From Adhaeribacter rhizoryzae (lineage in GTDB: Bacteria > Bacteroidota > Bacteroidia > Cytophagales > Hymenobacteraceae), in the NCBI RefSeq assembly GCF_008629685.1, contig NZ_VWSF01000001.1, forward strand, positions 62,001 through 126,000: a stretch of 64,000 nucleotides of DNA, written 5' to 3'. The notes beneath the pieces are model-generated. The model did not search any database. It worked only from the letters and a program-made list of their open reading frames with translations, and was not told the origin of the DNA. The position numbers and the translations under genes are program-made. Below, one piece after another: positions 35,339 through 45,753 of this stretch (its first letter is position 1; each line of letters starts with the position of its first letter).

Positions 35339-35879
35339 ATATATTATTTCCCACAATCCTGCTTCTAAAGCAGCACGGCTTTGCCAGTGCCTGGTATTTT
35401 TTTGACTTATCTCAAGTATTCTGTTATTCCTTTTCTGTAATTTTTGCACAAACTAAATATAAAATAAATAATTTGGGTAAAGCCTTAATAAAGCTTTATT
35501 TAAAATTAAAGAGTAGAGTTATTTTGAACTTTATCAGGTTTGTAAAATTAATTTAGCGCTGTATTTACAATGTTAATTTATTTAATAAGTAGAATAAATT
35601 ATAAATATTAAGTTTATTTAATATATACTTAATAGGCGACTATGGTAATAAAAATATAATTATTGTATTCTTTTTAAGTTAGGGTTATTGGATTTTTAAG
35701 GTAAATTAGATTTAACTATAAAAAAATATAGGCTTACGTTGAAGTTGTATAATTTGTTGCAGGCAGCTTGGTAAATATAATTTTTATTTCGGATATTTGG
35801 TGCTGATGAGAATTGTACTTAATTAAAGTATTGCTTGTTGTGGTAGCAAATGTTATAAATTTACTTTAAAGTGTATTGG
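35339..35879. other. 541-bp AT-rich intergenic region
   Basis: Only a weak 6-bp hairpin (CTGCTT-CTA-AAGCAG, 35359-35373) was seen after the ribonuclease D gene, then a strongly AT-rich stretch. It must carry the promoter of the large repeat gene, but no convincing element could be assigned. Confidence 0.5.
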
Positions 35880-38800
35880 ATGAAAAAAATTATACTCTGT
35901 CTGATACTTCTTACTTTTATAAAGATTTCTGGTAATAGCCAAGTAAAACCAGTGCTGGGAGCAGCGGCTCGTTTTACCGTATTAGCTGGTACCGGGGTAA
36001 CCAACGCCGGTAATACCGAAGTTGATGGTAACCTGGGGGTGGCTCCCGGCAATAGTTTAACGGGCTTTCCGCCGGGTACCATCCGGGGAGGTACTCATTT
36101 AGCCAATACTACTGCTACAACGGCCCAAACAAACTTAACTAACGCTTATAACAGCGCCGCAGCGCAGGTTGCTACGCAAAATTTAACCGGGCAAAACCTG
36201 GGTGGTAAAACCTTGAAGCCGGGCGTTTACAAGTTTAACGGTAATGCTGCTTTAACCGGGGCGCTCACGTTAGAAACCAACGGCGATCCCGAAGAAATAT
36301 TTATTTTTCAGGTTGATGGCAACTTACTGGTTGATAATAGTGCCACTGTTGATTTTCTGGAATTAGCGAAGCCCCGCATCGGCAATATTTTCTGGCAAGT
36401 AAACGGCAGTGTTACCATTGGTGCCGGCAGCTTTTTCCGGGGTACCATTATGGCCAATCAAACCATAAACATGGGAACCGGCGCGACCATTCAGGGGCGT
36501 TTATTGTCGCGTTCTAGTAATGTTAACTTAATCAATAATATTATTACTATTCCTACCGATTTAGCAGTTACCAAAACCAAAAGTCCGGGCATTAAAGCTC
36601 CCGAGTTATACTCGGTCGGCGAAAATATTACCTTTACCATTACGGCCCGTAACCTGGGGCCTTTAGATCGGACCAATGTGCGGGTAAATGATGTGCTGCC
36701 TTCCGGTTTAACGTATTTGAGTTCTACCACTACCAGCGGCACCGCTTACGACCCGCTTACTTCGCTTTGGGTAATTAATAATTTGCCGGTAGGCGCCACC
36801 GAAACACTTACCATTGTTACCCGCATTAATACCAGCCCTTCGGATTTTATTGTAAACAGCGCTACTATTGCGGGCGACGGCTTTGATGAAATAATTGAAA
36901 ATAACCGGGCTACCGTAAACGTGTGCGTAGCGCCTTCTGACCCCGGCAATATCGCCGGACCGGTATCAGTATGTGTGAACAGCAGCGGCAATACCTACAG
37001 CATTACGCCTATTGATGGTGCTCGCTCGTACAATTGGACCGTACCCACTGGCTGGACCATTACCAACGGTCAGAATTCGGCTACTATTACGGTAACAGCC
37101 GGCAACAGTGGTGGTTTTATTACGGTTACTGCCGAAAATGTTTGTGCCGTAAGTGCCGTTAGCCGGAAAGAAATACAAGCTTCCAGATTATTGCCGCCGA
37201 TGCCCGGGCCTATAACGGCTAACCCGGCCACAACCAATGTTTGCGCCAATCAAACTGGTTTTACTTACACCATTGCGCCGGTAACGGATGCAGCTTCTTA
37301 CACCTGGAGCGTACCCGCCGGCTGGACCATAACGGCCGGACAAGGAACCACCACCATTACGGTTACTTCCGGTGCAACCGGCGGTAATATTGCGGTAGCA
37401 GCCGTTAATGGTTGCGGCAGTAGCCAGCCTCGTACTTTACCCGTAACTACCTCTACTATGCCGCCGGCACAACCTGCTGCTATTACCGGAAATTCCGGGC
37501 CTTGTATTGGCGTAAGTACAAGTTATTCGGTTGCACCAATTAGTGGCGTAAACTCGTATAGCTGGACCGTGCCTACCGGCTGGACCATTACCAACGGACA
37601 AGGTACCAACACCATTATCGTAATTTCAGGCAGTAACGCTGGTAATATTACAGTTACCGCTGCTAACGGCTGTGGTATCAGTACGGCAACTAATCTGCCG
37701 GTAAACCCTATTACGAATACTGCGCCGGCTAATATTTCGGGGCCAAACAATCCGTGCAACGCCAGTTCCGGTAATAGTTACAGTGTAGAAGCCGTAGCGG
37801 GCGCTGCCAGCTATACCTGGACCGTGCCGAACGGCTGGACTATTACCGAAGGACAGGGAACGACTAATATTAAGGTTACAGCGGGTAGTAATGCCGGTAA
37901 TGTTACCGTAACTGCTTTTAATGATTGCGGCCCTAGTGCCACTAAAAGCTTGGCAGTAACGCCAACCAACAAACCGGAAGCACCCGGCGAAATAACCGGA
38001 ACTACCAGCCAGCCTTGTGCCAGCCAGAGCAGCTTAACTTATTCTATTGCGGCAGTAGCCGGTGCCACCAGTTATACCTGGTCAGTGCCTAGCGGGTGGT
38101 CGATTACCGGCGGACAAGGAACAACTTCTATTACCGTTACCGCTGGCACTACGGCAGGAAATATTTCGGTAGCTGCCGTAAATAGTTGTGGCAGCACGCA
38201 ACCCCGCACGTATGCAGTGTTTCCATCTACCACGTCACCAGCGCAGCCCGCTAGCATTACCGGAAATTCTGCGCCTTGTATTGGCGTAAGTGCTACTTAT
38301 TCGGTTTCGGCTACAAGCGGCGTAAATTCTTACACCTGGACGGTACCTGCCGGCTGGACGATTACTGGTGGTCAGGGTACCGCTAATATTACGGTTACAA
38401 CCGGAAATAACGCTGGTAATATTACCGTTACCGCTGCTAATGGCTGCGGAACCAGTACGGCCGCAAACCTGGCAGTAAGTCCCATCACCAATACCGCACC
38501 AGGCAATATTTCGGGTGTAACAGCACCGTGCGCTACTAGTACCGGCAATACTTACCACGTAGAAGCCGTAGCGGGTGCTACCAGTTATACCTGGACGGTG
38601 CCTAATGGCTGGACAATTACCAATGGACAAGGAACTACCAATATTATGGTTACCGCCGGCAATAATCCGGGCAGTGTTACCGTAACCGCTTTTAACGATT
38701 GCGGCCCTAGTGCCACTAAAAGTTTAACAGTAAGCCCAACTAACAAACCGGAAGCGCCGGGAGACATAACTGGAACTACCAGCCAGCCTTGTGTTAGCCA

Positions 38801-41800
38801 GAACAGTTTAACTTATTCTATTGCGGCAGTAGCCGGTGCCACCAGTTACAACTGGTCAGTGCCCAGCGGTTGGTCGATTACCGGCGGACAAGGGACAACT
38901 TCTATTACCGTTACTGCCGGAGCCAATGCCGGTGATATTTCGGTAGCTGCCGTAAATAGTTGTGGTGTTGGGATTGCTGCAAATTTAGCGGTAACACCTA
39001 GTACTACCGTGCCCACTGAGCCGATTAGCATTATTGGTAAAGAAAACCCTTGCGTAAGTGAAACCAATGTAACCTACTCGGTAAATCCGGTAACAGGTGC
39101 TACCGGTTATACCTGGACGGTACCGACCGGCTGGTCAATTATTGGGGGCCAGGGTACTGCGAGCATTACCGTAACTACCGGTAGCATCCCCGGTGAAATT
39201 GCTGTAACAGCAATAAATAATTGCGGCTCCAGTACGGCCAAGGCATTGTCGGTGGTGGCCTCAACGGCTCCTTCACCCGCGCCGGGAACTATTACCAGTA
39301 GCCAGTTACAACCTTGCTCCGGCGAAACCAATATTACTTACTCCGTTGCGGCGGTAAACCGGGCTACCAGTTATGCCTGGACGGTACCGGCTGGTTGGGT
39401 TATTAACAGTGGACAAGGCACAACAGCCATATCGGTAACAGCCGGTGAAACGCCCGGTAAAGTTACGGTAAAGGCTGTAAACGGCTGCGGCACTAGCGCG
39501 CCCAGTGAATTAAATGTAACCCCGCTGTTAAGTGTGCCATTAGAGCCCATTACTATAACTGGTACTTTTATTCCTTGTGCCGGACAAAATAACCTTACTT
39601 ATTCCATTGCTGCCGTAGCTAATGCTAATGGTTATACCTGGACGGTACCGGCCGGATGGAGCATTACTGCTGGTCAGGGAACAACGAGCATCACCGCAAT
39701 GGCCGGCACCCAACCCGGCGAAATAGCGGTTACTGCCCGGAATAATTGCGGCAGCAGTTCTGCTAAAATACAAGCGGTAAATGTAAGTACCGTAGCACCC
39801 GTTACTCCTGGTGCCATTACGGGTAATACTAATTTATGTGCCGGCCAGAATGGAATTACTTATTCGGTGTTGCCGGTGGCCGGTGCTAACAGTTATATCT
39901 GGACGGTACCAAACGGCTGGAATATTACGGCTGGCCAGGGTACAAACGCTATTGTGGTTTCGGCCGGAAGCACCGCTGGTGTTATTTCGGTAAAGACTAC
40001 AAACAACTGCGGCACCAGCACGGCCCGCGAAGTTAGTGTATCGCCTACCACCAAGGCGCCAAGCAATCCGGGTGTTATTTCAGCAAGCAATACTACTATC
40101 TGTGCTGGCCAAACCAATATTATTTATTCGGTAACGCCGGTGGCCGGGGCTACTACTTACAACTGGTCGGTACCGAGTGGTTGGAATATTACCAGTGGCC
40201 AGGGAACCAATAGCATTACGGTAACGGCCGGCGCTACAGGCGGTACTATTTCGCTTACCGCTTATAATAATTGTGGAGCTAGTCCTGCGGCTATTTTAGC
40301 GGTTACGCCCGGTACACTGCCGGCTCCGCCAGTGGCTATTACCGGCGGTATTGCCCCTTGTTCCGGCAGTACGGGTAATACTTTCCGGATTGCCGCTGTG
40401 CCGGGTGCCACTTCTTATGTCTGGACGGTACCAACGGGTTGGGCAATTACCGCCGGTGCGGGAACCACAAACATTACAGTTAGGGCTGGTGAAGGCAAAG
40501 GGGTAATAACCGTAGCAGCAATTAATAATTGTGGTACCAGTGCTACCGTTAGTATTAATGTGGGGGCGGCTACGGCAGTGCCGGGTTTACCAGGTACTAT
40601 TACGGGCAGCGGCAGCGTGTGCGCGGACGTAGCAGACCTTACTTATACCATTAACCCCGTAGAGAATGCTTCTAATTATATCTGGTCGGTGCCGGCAGGT
40701 TGGGTAATTACCGGTGGGCAAGGTACTACTATGCTTACGGTTACGGCCAGCAACAGCCCCGGTACTATCTCGGTTATTGCCGAAAATGGTTGTGGGTTTA
40801 GCACCGCCAGTATATTGCCGGTAGCCGTTACGGGCTCGGCGCCGCCGGTACCTTTGGCTATTAAAGGAACCACGAAAGTTTGTGCTAATCAAAACGAAAT
40901 AGAATATTCTATTGGTGGCGTAAACGGCGCTACTACTTATACCTGGACCGTACCTGCCGACTGGGAAATTATTTCGGGTCAGGGAACAACTGCTATTAAA
41001 GTGAAAACCGGTACTACCTCGGGTAGCGTAAGAGTGGCTGCAGGCAACGGTTGCGGGGCCAGTACGGCCCAAGCTTTGGCGGTAAATATTACCAACGCGC
41101 CGGAACAGCCTTTAACCATATCGGGCATTCTTAACCAATGTGCCGGTAATACCGGTAGCAAGTATAAAATAGATGCCATTCCGGATGCCACTTCTTATAC
41201 CTGGACTGTACCCACCGACTGGAAAATTACGGCCGGGCAAGGAACCACTACTATTACGGTAACGGCTGGTAAAGAATCCGGCAATATTTCGGTAACGGCG
41301 GTTAATGGTTGCGGCAGCAGCAAGGCCAGCACCGTAGTAGTTACTTCGGCCACAACGCCTACCCCGGCTCCCGGCCAAATCCGGACCAGTCAGGTATTGG
41401 CGTGTATTGGTCAGGAAAATATTACCTATACCATAGAGCCCATCGCAAACGCTAATTCTTACAACTGGGCCGTGCCCGCCGACTGGACCATTACCGCCGG
41501 TCAGGGAACCACCAGTATTACGGTTATTGCCGGGTCAAAAGCCGGCAGCGTTTCGGTAAAAGCGGTTAACGGTTGCGGCGAAAGCGATGCCAGCAGTATC
41601 AGCGTAAATCCGGGCCAAACCCCGGCGGTAGAAGTAGGCGTAGTAACCGGCGAGCCAATGGTTTGTACTGGTACTAAAAACTTAATTTATACCATTGAGC
41701 CGGTGCCGGGCGCTATTACTTACACCTGGGAGGTGCCGGCTGGTTGGGCAATTACAAATGGCCAAAATACCAATACCATAACTGTTACGGCGGGTAGCAC

Positions 41801-42404
41801 AAGCGGCTTAATTTCGGTAACGGCTGCCAGCACCTGTGCTACCAGTTACCCCAGCAAGCTCGAAGTAAAAGTTAATCCGGCACCGCAGGCCCTCGGCGCA
41901 ATTAAAGAAACCAGCACTTCTTGTACTGGCCTATCGTACTCGGTGGCGGCGGTAAACGGCGCAACCGGTTATACCTGGGAAGTACCAACTGGCTGGACCA
42001 TTGCCAGCGGACAAGGAACAAATAATATTACCGTAACAGCTCCGGAAAACAGCAGTAAAGGCATTATTAAAGTTTCTTCGGTAACAGCCAGTTGCACCAG
42101 CGAACCCGTTTCTTTTGAAGCTGACCCCAGCCGGGCCAAGTCTAACCTAACCATTGCCAACGTGTTTTCGCCGAACAACGACGGCACCAACGACAAGTGG
42201 GAGATCCCAAATATTCTGAATTTCCCGGATAATGATTTGGTAATTATTAACCGCTGGGGCAACGAAGTTTATCGGAGCAAAAGCTACCAGAATAACTGGG
42301 ACGGCGGCAGCCTGAGCGCCGGTACTTACTTTTATGTGTTAAACGTGAAAGAATGCGACGGCAACTACAAAACTTACAAAGGCTATGTAATGATGATGCG
42401 CTAA
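35880..42404 (+). CDS. giant secreted adhesin-like protein: DUF3494, DUF11, 20 Ig-like repeats, CHU C-terminal domain
   Basis: A 2174-residue exported protein. The ATG at 35880 opens a signal peptide (MKKIILCLILLTFIKISGNS), so it is preferred to the GTG nine bases upstream. Residues about 25-225 form an ice-binding-like DUF3494 domain. About 230-350 is a DUF11 module (GENITFTITARNLGPLDRT). From about 355 to 2090 there are 20 Ig-like repeats of about 86 residues with the core SYTWTVPxGWxITxGQGTxx, a TVTAG turn and a conserved Cys pair (PC...NxCG). The last 85 or so residues (NVFSPNNDGTNDKWEIPN ... INRWGNEVY) are the CHU/gliding-motility C-terminal domain used as a type B sorting signal of type IX secretion. 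A PorP/SprF gene follows after 37 bp, fitting a secreted-substrate/anchor pair. Confidence 0.93.
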   Translation: MKKIILCLILLTFIKISGNSQVKPVLGAAARFTVLAGTGVTNAGNTEVDGNLGVAPGNSLTGFPPGTIRGGTHLANTTATTAQTNLTNAYNSAAAQVATQNLTGQNLGGKTLKPGVYKFNGNAALTGALTLETNGDPEEIFIFQVDGNLLVDNSATVDFLELAKPRIGNIFWQVNGSVTIGAGSFFRGTIMANQTINMGTGATIQGRLLSRSSNVNLINNIITIPTDLAVTKTKSPGIKAPELYSVGENITFTITARNLGPLDRTNVRVNDVLPSGLTYLSSTTTSGTAYDPLTSLWVINNLPVGATETLTIVTRINTSPSDFIVNSATIAGDGFDEIIENNRATVNVCVAPSDPGNIAGPVSVCVNSSGNTYSITPIDGARSYNWTVPTGWTITNGQNSATITVTAGNSGGFITVTAENVCAVSAVSRKEIQASRLLPPMPGPITANPATTNVCANQTGFTYTIAPVTDAASYTWSVPAGWTITAGQGTTTITVTSGATGGNIAVAAVNGCGSSQPRTLPVTTSTMPPAQPAAITGNSGPCIGVSTSYSVAPISGVNSYSWTVPTGWTITNGQGTNTIIVISGSNAGNITVTAANGCGISTATNLPVNPITNTAPANISGPNNPCNASSGNSYSVEAVAGAASYTWTVPNGWTITEGQGTTNIKVTAGSNAGNVTVTAFNDCGPSATKSLAVTPTNKPEAPGEITGTTSQPCASQSSLTYSIAAVAGATSYTWSVPSGWSITGGQGTTSITVTAGTTAGNISVAAVNSCGSTQPRTYAVFPSTTSPAQPASITGNSAPCIGVSATYSVSATSGVNSYTWTVPAGWTITGGQGTANITVTTGNNAGNITVTAANGCGTSTAANLAVSPITNTAPGNISGVTAPCATSTGNTYHVEAVAGATSYTWTVPNGWTITNGQGTTNIMVTAGNNPGSVTVTAFNDCGPSATKSLTVSPTNKPEAPGDITGTTSQPCVSQNSLTYSIAAVAGATSYNWSVPSGWSITGGQGTTSITVTAGANAGDISVAAVNSCGVGIAANLAVTPSTTVPTEPISIIGKENPCVSETNVTYSVNPVTGATGYTWTVPTGWSIIGGQGTASITVTTGSIPGEIAVTAINNCGSSTAKALSVVASTAPSPAPGTITSSQLQPCSGETNITYSVAAVNRATSYAWTVPAGWVINSGQGTTAISVTAGETPGKVTVKAVNGCGTSAPSELNVTPLLSVPLEPITITGTFIPCAGQNNLTYSIAAVANANGYTWTVPAGWSITAGQGTTSITAMAGTQPGEIAVTARNNCGSSSAKIQAVNVSTVAPVTPGAITGNTNLCAGQNGITYSVLPVAGANSYIWTVPNGWNITAGQGTNAIVVSAGSTAGVISVKTTNNCGTSTAREVSVSPTTKAPSNPGVISASNTTICAGQTNIIYSVTPVAGATTYNWSVPSGWNITSGQGTNSITVTAGATGGTISLTAYNNCGASPAAILAVTPGTLPAPPVAITGGIAPCSGSTGNTFRIAAVPGATSYVWTVPTGWAITAGAGTTNITVRAGEGKGVITVAAINNCGTSATVSINVGAATAVPGLPGTITGSGSVCADVADLTYTINPVENASNYIWSVPAGWVITGGQGTTMLTVTASNSPGTISVIAENGCGFSTASILPVAVTGSAPPVPLAIKGTTKVCANQNEIEYSIGGVNGATTYTWTVPADWEIISGQGTTAIKVKTGTTSGSVRVAAGNGCGASTAQALAVNITNAPEQPLTISGILNQCAGNTGSKYKIDAIPDATSYTWTVPTDWKITAGQGTTTITVTAGKESGNISVTAVNGCGSSKASTVVVTSATTPTPAPGQIRTSQVLACIGQENITYTIEPIANANSYNWAVPADWTITAGQGTTSITVIAGSKAGSVSVKAVNGCGESDASSISVNPGQTPAVEVGVVTGEPMVCTGTKNLIYTIEPVPGAITYTWEVPAGWAITNGQNTNTITVTAGSTSGLISVTAASTCATSYPSKLEVKVNPAPQALGAIKETSTSCTGLSYSVAAVNGATGYTWEVPTGWTIASGQGTNNITVTAPENSSKGIIKVSSVTASCTSEPVSFEADPSRAKSNLTIANVFSPNNDGTNDKWEIPNILNFPDNDLVIINRWGNEVYRSKSYQNNWDGGSLSAGTYFYVLNVKECDGNYKTYKGYVMMMR
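36948..42141 (+). repeat. 20 tandem coding repeats of about 258 bp, with a 774-bp higher-order duplication
   Basis: The Ig-like units recur every 250-265 bp. Repeats 3-5 and 6-8 are near copies: the same words (CTTGTATTGGCGTAAGT at 37501 and 38275; ACTACCAGCCAGCCTTGTG at 38001 and 38775) recur exactly 774 bp apart, which equals three 86-residue repeats. Other repeats match mainly at the protein level. Confidence 0.85.
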
Positions 42405-42441
42405 AAAGTTTGGTCTTAAGAAAGATAAAAAGCAGCAGGAT

Positions 42442-43389
42442 ATGAAAAAACTTTTACTCTTCTGGTTATTACTCTTGGGTTACGGGGCCTCGGCCCAGCA
42501 AAACCCGCAGTACAGCCAGTATATTTTTAACGGGCTGGTTATAAATCCGGCTTATGCCGGCAGCAAAGGCATTGTAAATATTAACGGTATTTACCGTACC
42601 CAGTGGGTTGGCTTGGAAGGGGCGCCCACTACCCAAACCCTGAGTTTGGATGCCGCCGTAGCCAGAGAAAAAATAGGCTTGGGTTTACACGTAATGAACG
42701 ACCAGATTGGCGCGCAGGGGCAGAAAAGCTTTTACTTCAGCACAGCGTTCCGGGTACGGCTCGGCGAAAGTGCCCGCTTGGCTTTAGGTTTAGCGGGCGG
42801 CGCTTCGGAATATTATATTGATGGTACCCAATTGCACCCCACCGATCCGGGTTTTGACAGCGCTATCCCGACCAGTTACGAAAGATCGATGTTGCCCGAC
42901 GCGAAAGCCGGTGTATTTTTTAACACCGAACGCTTTTACCTGGGTTTATCGGCTTCTAACTTGGTTGGTTTTAAAAACGACTTTGTAGCTACGCCCACGC
43001 GCCATTATTTTATTACCACCGGCTATGTTTTTGACTTAAGCGATATGATTAAGTTTAAGCCTAGTGTTTTGCTCAAAGACGATTTAAAAAGTACCGCCAA
43101 CCTGGATTTGAATAGCTTTTTCCTGATCGGCGACCGGATTTGGCTGGGTGGCGGTTACCGCATGGGGGTTAAATATTTAAGCAAGCCAAACCCCGAAAAT
43201 CAGGATTTGAGCATGCGTAACGCCTGGATGGGCATGACCGAAATTTATTTCACCCCGAAAATAAAAATTGGGTACTCACACGATATTACCCTTACCAGCT
43301 TAAAAAGTTACGCCACCCACGAAGTATCAATTGGCTTTTATTTTTTCAAGAAAGAAGAGGCCCGTACCCTAACTGTTCGGTATTTCTAA
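42442..43389 (+). CDS. PorP/SprF-family type IX secretion membrane protein
   Basis: A 315-residue outer-membrane protein. It begins with a signal peptide (MKKLLLFWLLLLGYGASAQ) and the family hallmark QNPQYSQYIFNGLVINPAYAG directly after it. The rest is amphipathic strands, ending in FYFFKKEEARTLTVRYF. PorP/SprF proteins help secrete or anchor proteins that carry type B (CHU) sorting domains, and genes of this family often lie just downstream of such substrates, as here. The next gene, 30 bp on, is PorE-like, so the three are probably one operon. Confidence 0.94.
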   Translation: MKKLLLFWLLLLGYGASAQQNPQYSQYIFNGLVINPAYAGSKGIVNINGIYRTQWVGLEGAPTTQTLSLDAAVAREKIGLGLHVMNDQIGAQGQKSFYFSTAFRVRLGESARLALGLAGGASEYYIDGTQLHPTDPGFDSAIPTSYERSMLPDAKAGVFFNTERFYLGLSASNLVGFKNDFVATPTRHYFITTGYVFDLSDMIKFKPSVLLKDDLKSTANLDLNSFFLIGDRIWLGGGYRMGVKYLSKPNPENQDLSMRNAWMGMTEIYFTPKIKIGYSHDITLTSLKSYATHEVSIGFYFFKKEEARTLTVRYF

Positions 43390-43419
43390 GGCCAATATTT
43401 TAATAGTATTTAGTTCTAT

Positions 43420-45402
43420 ATGATACGCCGTTATACTTTTGCTGTAATTTTATGCTCGTTGCTGATGGGGGTATTTACGCCCGTATTGGCGCAGAAAAAG
43501 GAGCTAAAAGCAGCCAATGCCCTGTACCAGCAATTCCATTATGCCAAGGCGGTAGAAGCCTACAAAAAAATATTGGAGCATCATCAGCCTACGCTGGAAG
43601 TAAGCCAGAAAATTGCTGAATGCTACCGGCTTATGAATAATTCCAAAGAAACTGAATTCTGGTATGCCCAGGTAATTGGTTTTACCGGCCATACTCCTAA
43701 GGATATTTGGAATTATGCCGAAGCGGCCCGCAAAAACGGCAATTATGCCAAAGCTCAGCAATCTTACAGTGCCTATGGCCAGGCCGTGCCGGCCGAAGCT
43801 GCTATGGCCGAAAACCTGGCGGCTGCTTGTACCCGGGCGCAGGAATGGCTGGCCAAGCCGCTATCCTACAAATTAAAAAAAGTAACCGCGCTTAATTCCG
43901 AAAACACCGATTTTAGCCCTACCTATTACCAGGATGGATTGGTATTTACTTCTAACCGGCCAAATTCCGAAAAGAACGCCGAATTATCGGGCTGGACCGG
44001 CAAACCGGATTTTAAACTTTTTTACGCCAAAGGCAGCGACAGCACCTGGCAAGCACCCGAATTATTGCCCGAACCCATCAACAATAAATTCCAGAATGGT
44101 TCGGCCGTTTTCTCGCCCGATCAGGCAACAATATTTTTTACCCGCATCAACAAAGTAAAAAAGAAAACCAAAAAGGCGAACACAGACCCCTTTAGCTGGG
44201 TTAAATTCCAGGGTGGCAGCGAATATATTAACCGCTTGGAAATATTTATTTCGGAGAAAAAAGAAGATAAATGGACCGAACCCAAAGCTTTCCCTTATAA
44301 CAAAGTAGCCGAATATTCGGTGGGCCACCCGGCTTTGTCGCCGGACGGTAATTACATGTATTTTGCTTCGGATATGCCCGGCGGGCAAGGCGAAACCGAT
44401 ATTTATGTGTCGCAGAAACAAGCCGATGGCACCTGGGGCAAACCCGAAAATTTAGGAACCGATATTAATACCGCCGGCAAAGAAATGTTTCCCACTTTTG
44501 GTCCGGACAGTATTTTCTACTTTTCGTCGGAAGGCCACAACGGCATGGGCGGTTTAGATATTTACGCCGCCGAAGGCTCGGGCAGCACCTGGGGTAAAGT
44601 CCGGAATTTAAGAGCGCCGCTGAACTCGCCGCAAGACGATTTTGGTATTTTGGTTGATAAAACCAACGAAGCCGGTTACCTGAGTTCTAACCGCGAAACC
44701 CCCGACGGATCTGATGATTTATACGCTTTTAAACTGGTGCGGGTAGCTTGTAACCTGGCCGGTAAAGCCATCGAAAAAATTCAGGTAAAACCCGGTGTAT
44801 TTCGCGAAGCGCCAGTAGAAAACGTATTGCTGCAATTATTTAAAGAAGGGGATACTACCGCTTTAAAATCTTTCTCCGACGCCAACGGTATATTTTCTTT
44901 CCCGATTCTGGACGGTGTACAATACATAGTTAAGGGCAGCAAGCCCGGTTATTTAACCCGTTCGGTTACGGTAGCGCCCAATTGCCAGTCTACGTTAGAT
45001 ATGATTAAAATGGGCATGGTGCTTAACCGCAATACCCTGAACAAACCCATTATTATCGAGAATATTTACTACGATTTAGATAAATACGATATCCGGCCCG
45101 ATGCCGCAATAGAATTAGATAAACTGGTGCGTACCCTGCAAGATAACCCTAAAATTAAAATTGAGTTAAGCTCGCACACCGATAGCCGCCAAACCCACTC
45201 GTATAATAATTTGTTGTCGCAAATGCGGGCCGATGCCGCCGTAAATTATATTATTTCGAAAGGAATAGCTTCTGACCGGATTATTGCCAAAGGCTACGGC
45301 GAAACCAAGTTGCTGAACAAATGCGCCGATAACGTAAACTGTTCCGAAGCCGACCACCAACTGAACCGCCGGACCGAGTTTAAAATATTAAAAGCAAACT
45401 AA
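43420..45402 (+). CDS. PorE-like OmpA-family protein (TPR, beta-propeller, CRD, OmpA_C)
   Basis: A 660-residue envelope protein with a signal peptide (MIRRYTFAVILCSLLMGVFT). Domains in order are TPR-like helices at about 30-140 (ANALYQQFHYAKAVEAYKKIL), PD40/WD40-like propeller blades at about 150-440 (DFSPTYYQDGLVFTSNR, HPALSPDGNYMYFASD, PTFGPDSIFYFSSEG), a carboxypeptidase-regulatory-like domain at about 445-530 and an OmpA peptidoglycan-binding domain at about 545-660 (YYDLDKYDIRPDAAIELDKL, SHTDSRQTHSYN). The same architecture is known for PorE of the type IX system. It would anchor the neighbouring secretion components to peptidoglycan. Confidence 0.9.
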   Translation: MIRRYTFAVILCSLLMGVFTPVLAQKKELKAANALYQQFHYAKAVEAYKKILEHHQPTLEVSQKIAECYRLMNNSKETEFWYAQVIGFTGHTPKDIWNYAEAARKNGNYAKAQQSYSAYGQAVPAEAAMAENLAAACTRAQEWLAKPLSYKLKKVTALNSENTDFSPTYYQDGLVFTSNRPNSEKNAELSGWTGKPDFKLFYAKGSDSTWQAPELLPEPINNKFQNGSAVFSPDQATIFFTRINKVKKKTKKANTDPFSWVKFQGGSEYINRLEIFISEKKEDKWTEPKAFPYNKVAEYSVGHPALSPDGNYMYFASDMPGGQGETDIYVSQKQADGTWGKPENLGTDINTAGKEMFPTFGPDSIFYFSSEGHNGMGGLDIYAAEGSGSTWGKVRNLRAPLNSPQDDFGILVDKTNEAGYLSSNRETPDGSDDLYAFKLVRVACNLAGKAIEKIQVKPGVFREAPVENVLLQLFKEGDTTALKSFSDANGIFSFPILDGVQYIVKGSKPGYLTRSVTVAPNCQSTLDMIKMGMVLNRNTLNKPIIIENIYYDLDKYDIRPDAAIELDKLVRTLQDNPKIKIELSSHTDSRQTHSYNNLLSQMRADAAVNYIISKGIASDRIIAKGYGETKLLNKCADNVNCSEADHQLNRRTEFKILKAN

Positions 45403-45513
45403 AGGCTACCTTATTTTCCAGTACTAAACTGAGTATTTAATAAAATGCTTCTAAATATTAAAAATCCGTTGCCTCGCAGTCCTGACGCCTGAACAAACTT
45501 TTCTGGTCAGATT

Positions 45514-45562
45514 AAAAAAATAGCTTTTCCGGTTGCCTTTTTACCGGGAAAGCTATTTTTTT
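45514..45562 (+). terminator. intrinsic terminator after the PorE-like gene
   Basis: Stem AAATAGCTTTTCCGGT / ACCGGGAAAGCTATTT with one internal T-G pair and a 9-base loop, followed by T-run. The A-run on the other side makes it bidirectional. Confidence 0.9.
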
Positions 45563-45628
45563 AATTTAGTAAAATATAAACCTTAATTACACTTAATAAT
45601 ATTAATTTTCTTCCATAAATACGCGCTT

Positions 45629-45753
45629 GGTCATTTTGGAAAAATCTTTTGTTTAGATGTTCTTACAGGCAACTACAGATAAAGGGTATTTTGCCTACTT
45701 GATCTTCTAACTAAAAGATCCTTCTGAAATTCTCCGAATTCTTCAGGATGACA
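45629..45753. repeat. dispersed palindromic (MITE/REP-like) element
   Basis: The left end reads GGTCATTTTGG followed by AAAAATCTT. The right end, read on the other strand, is GTCATCCTGAAGAATTC with AGAAGGATCTT further in. The ends match those of the repeat at 4851-4909, with about 125 bp in total and a diverged core. Confidence 0.5.

Noticed and set aside
36948-42141. Possible CRISPR-like regularly spaced repeat
   Set aside because: The period of about 258 bp and intact coding frame show a protein repeat, not short repeats with unique spacers.
36491-42262. Many minus-strand ORFs over the giant repeat gene
   Set aside because: They recur once per repeat unit as antisense copies of the same 258-bp repeat.
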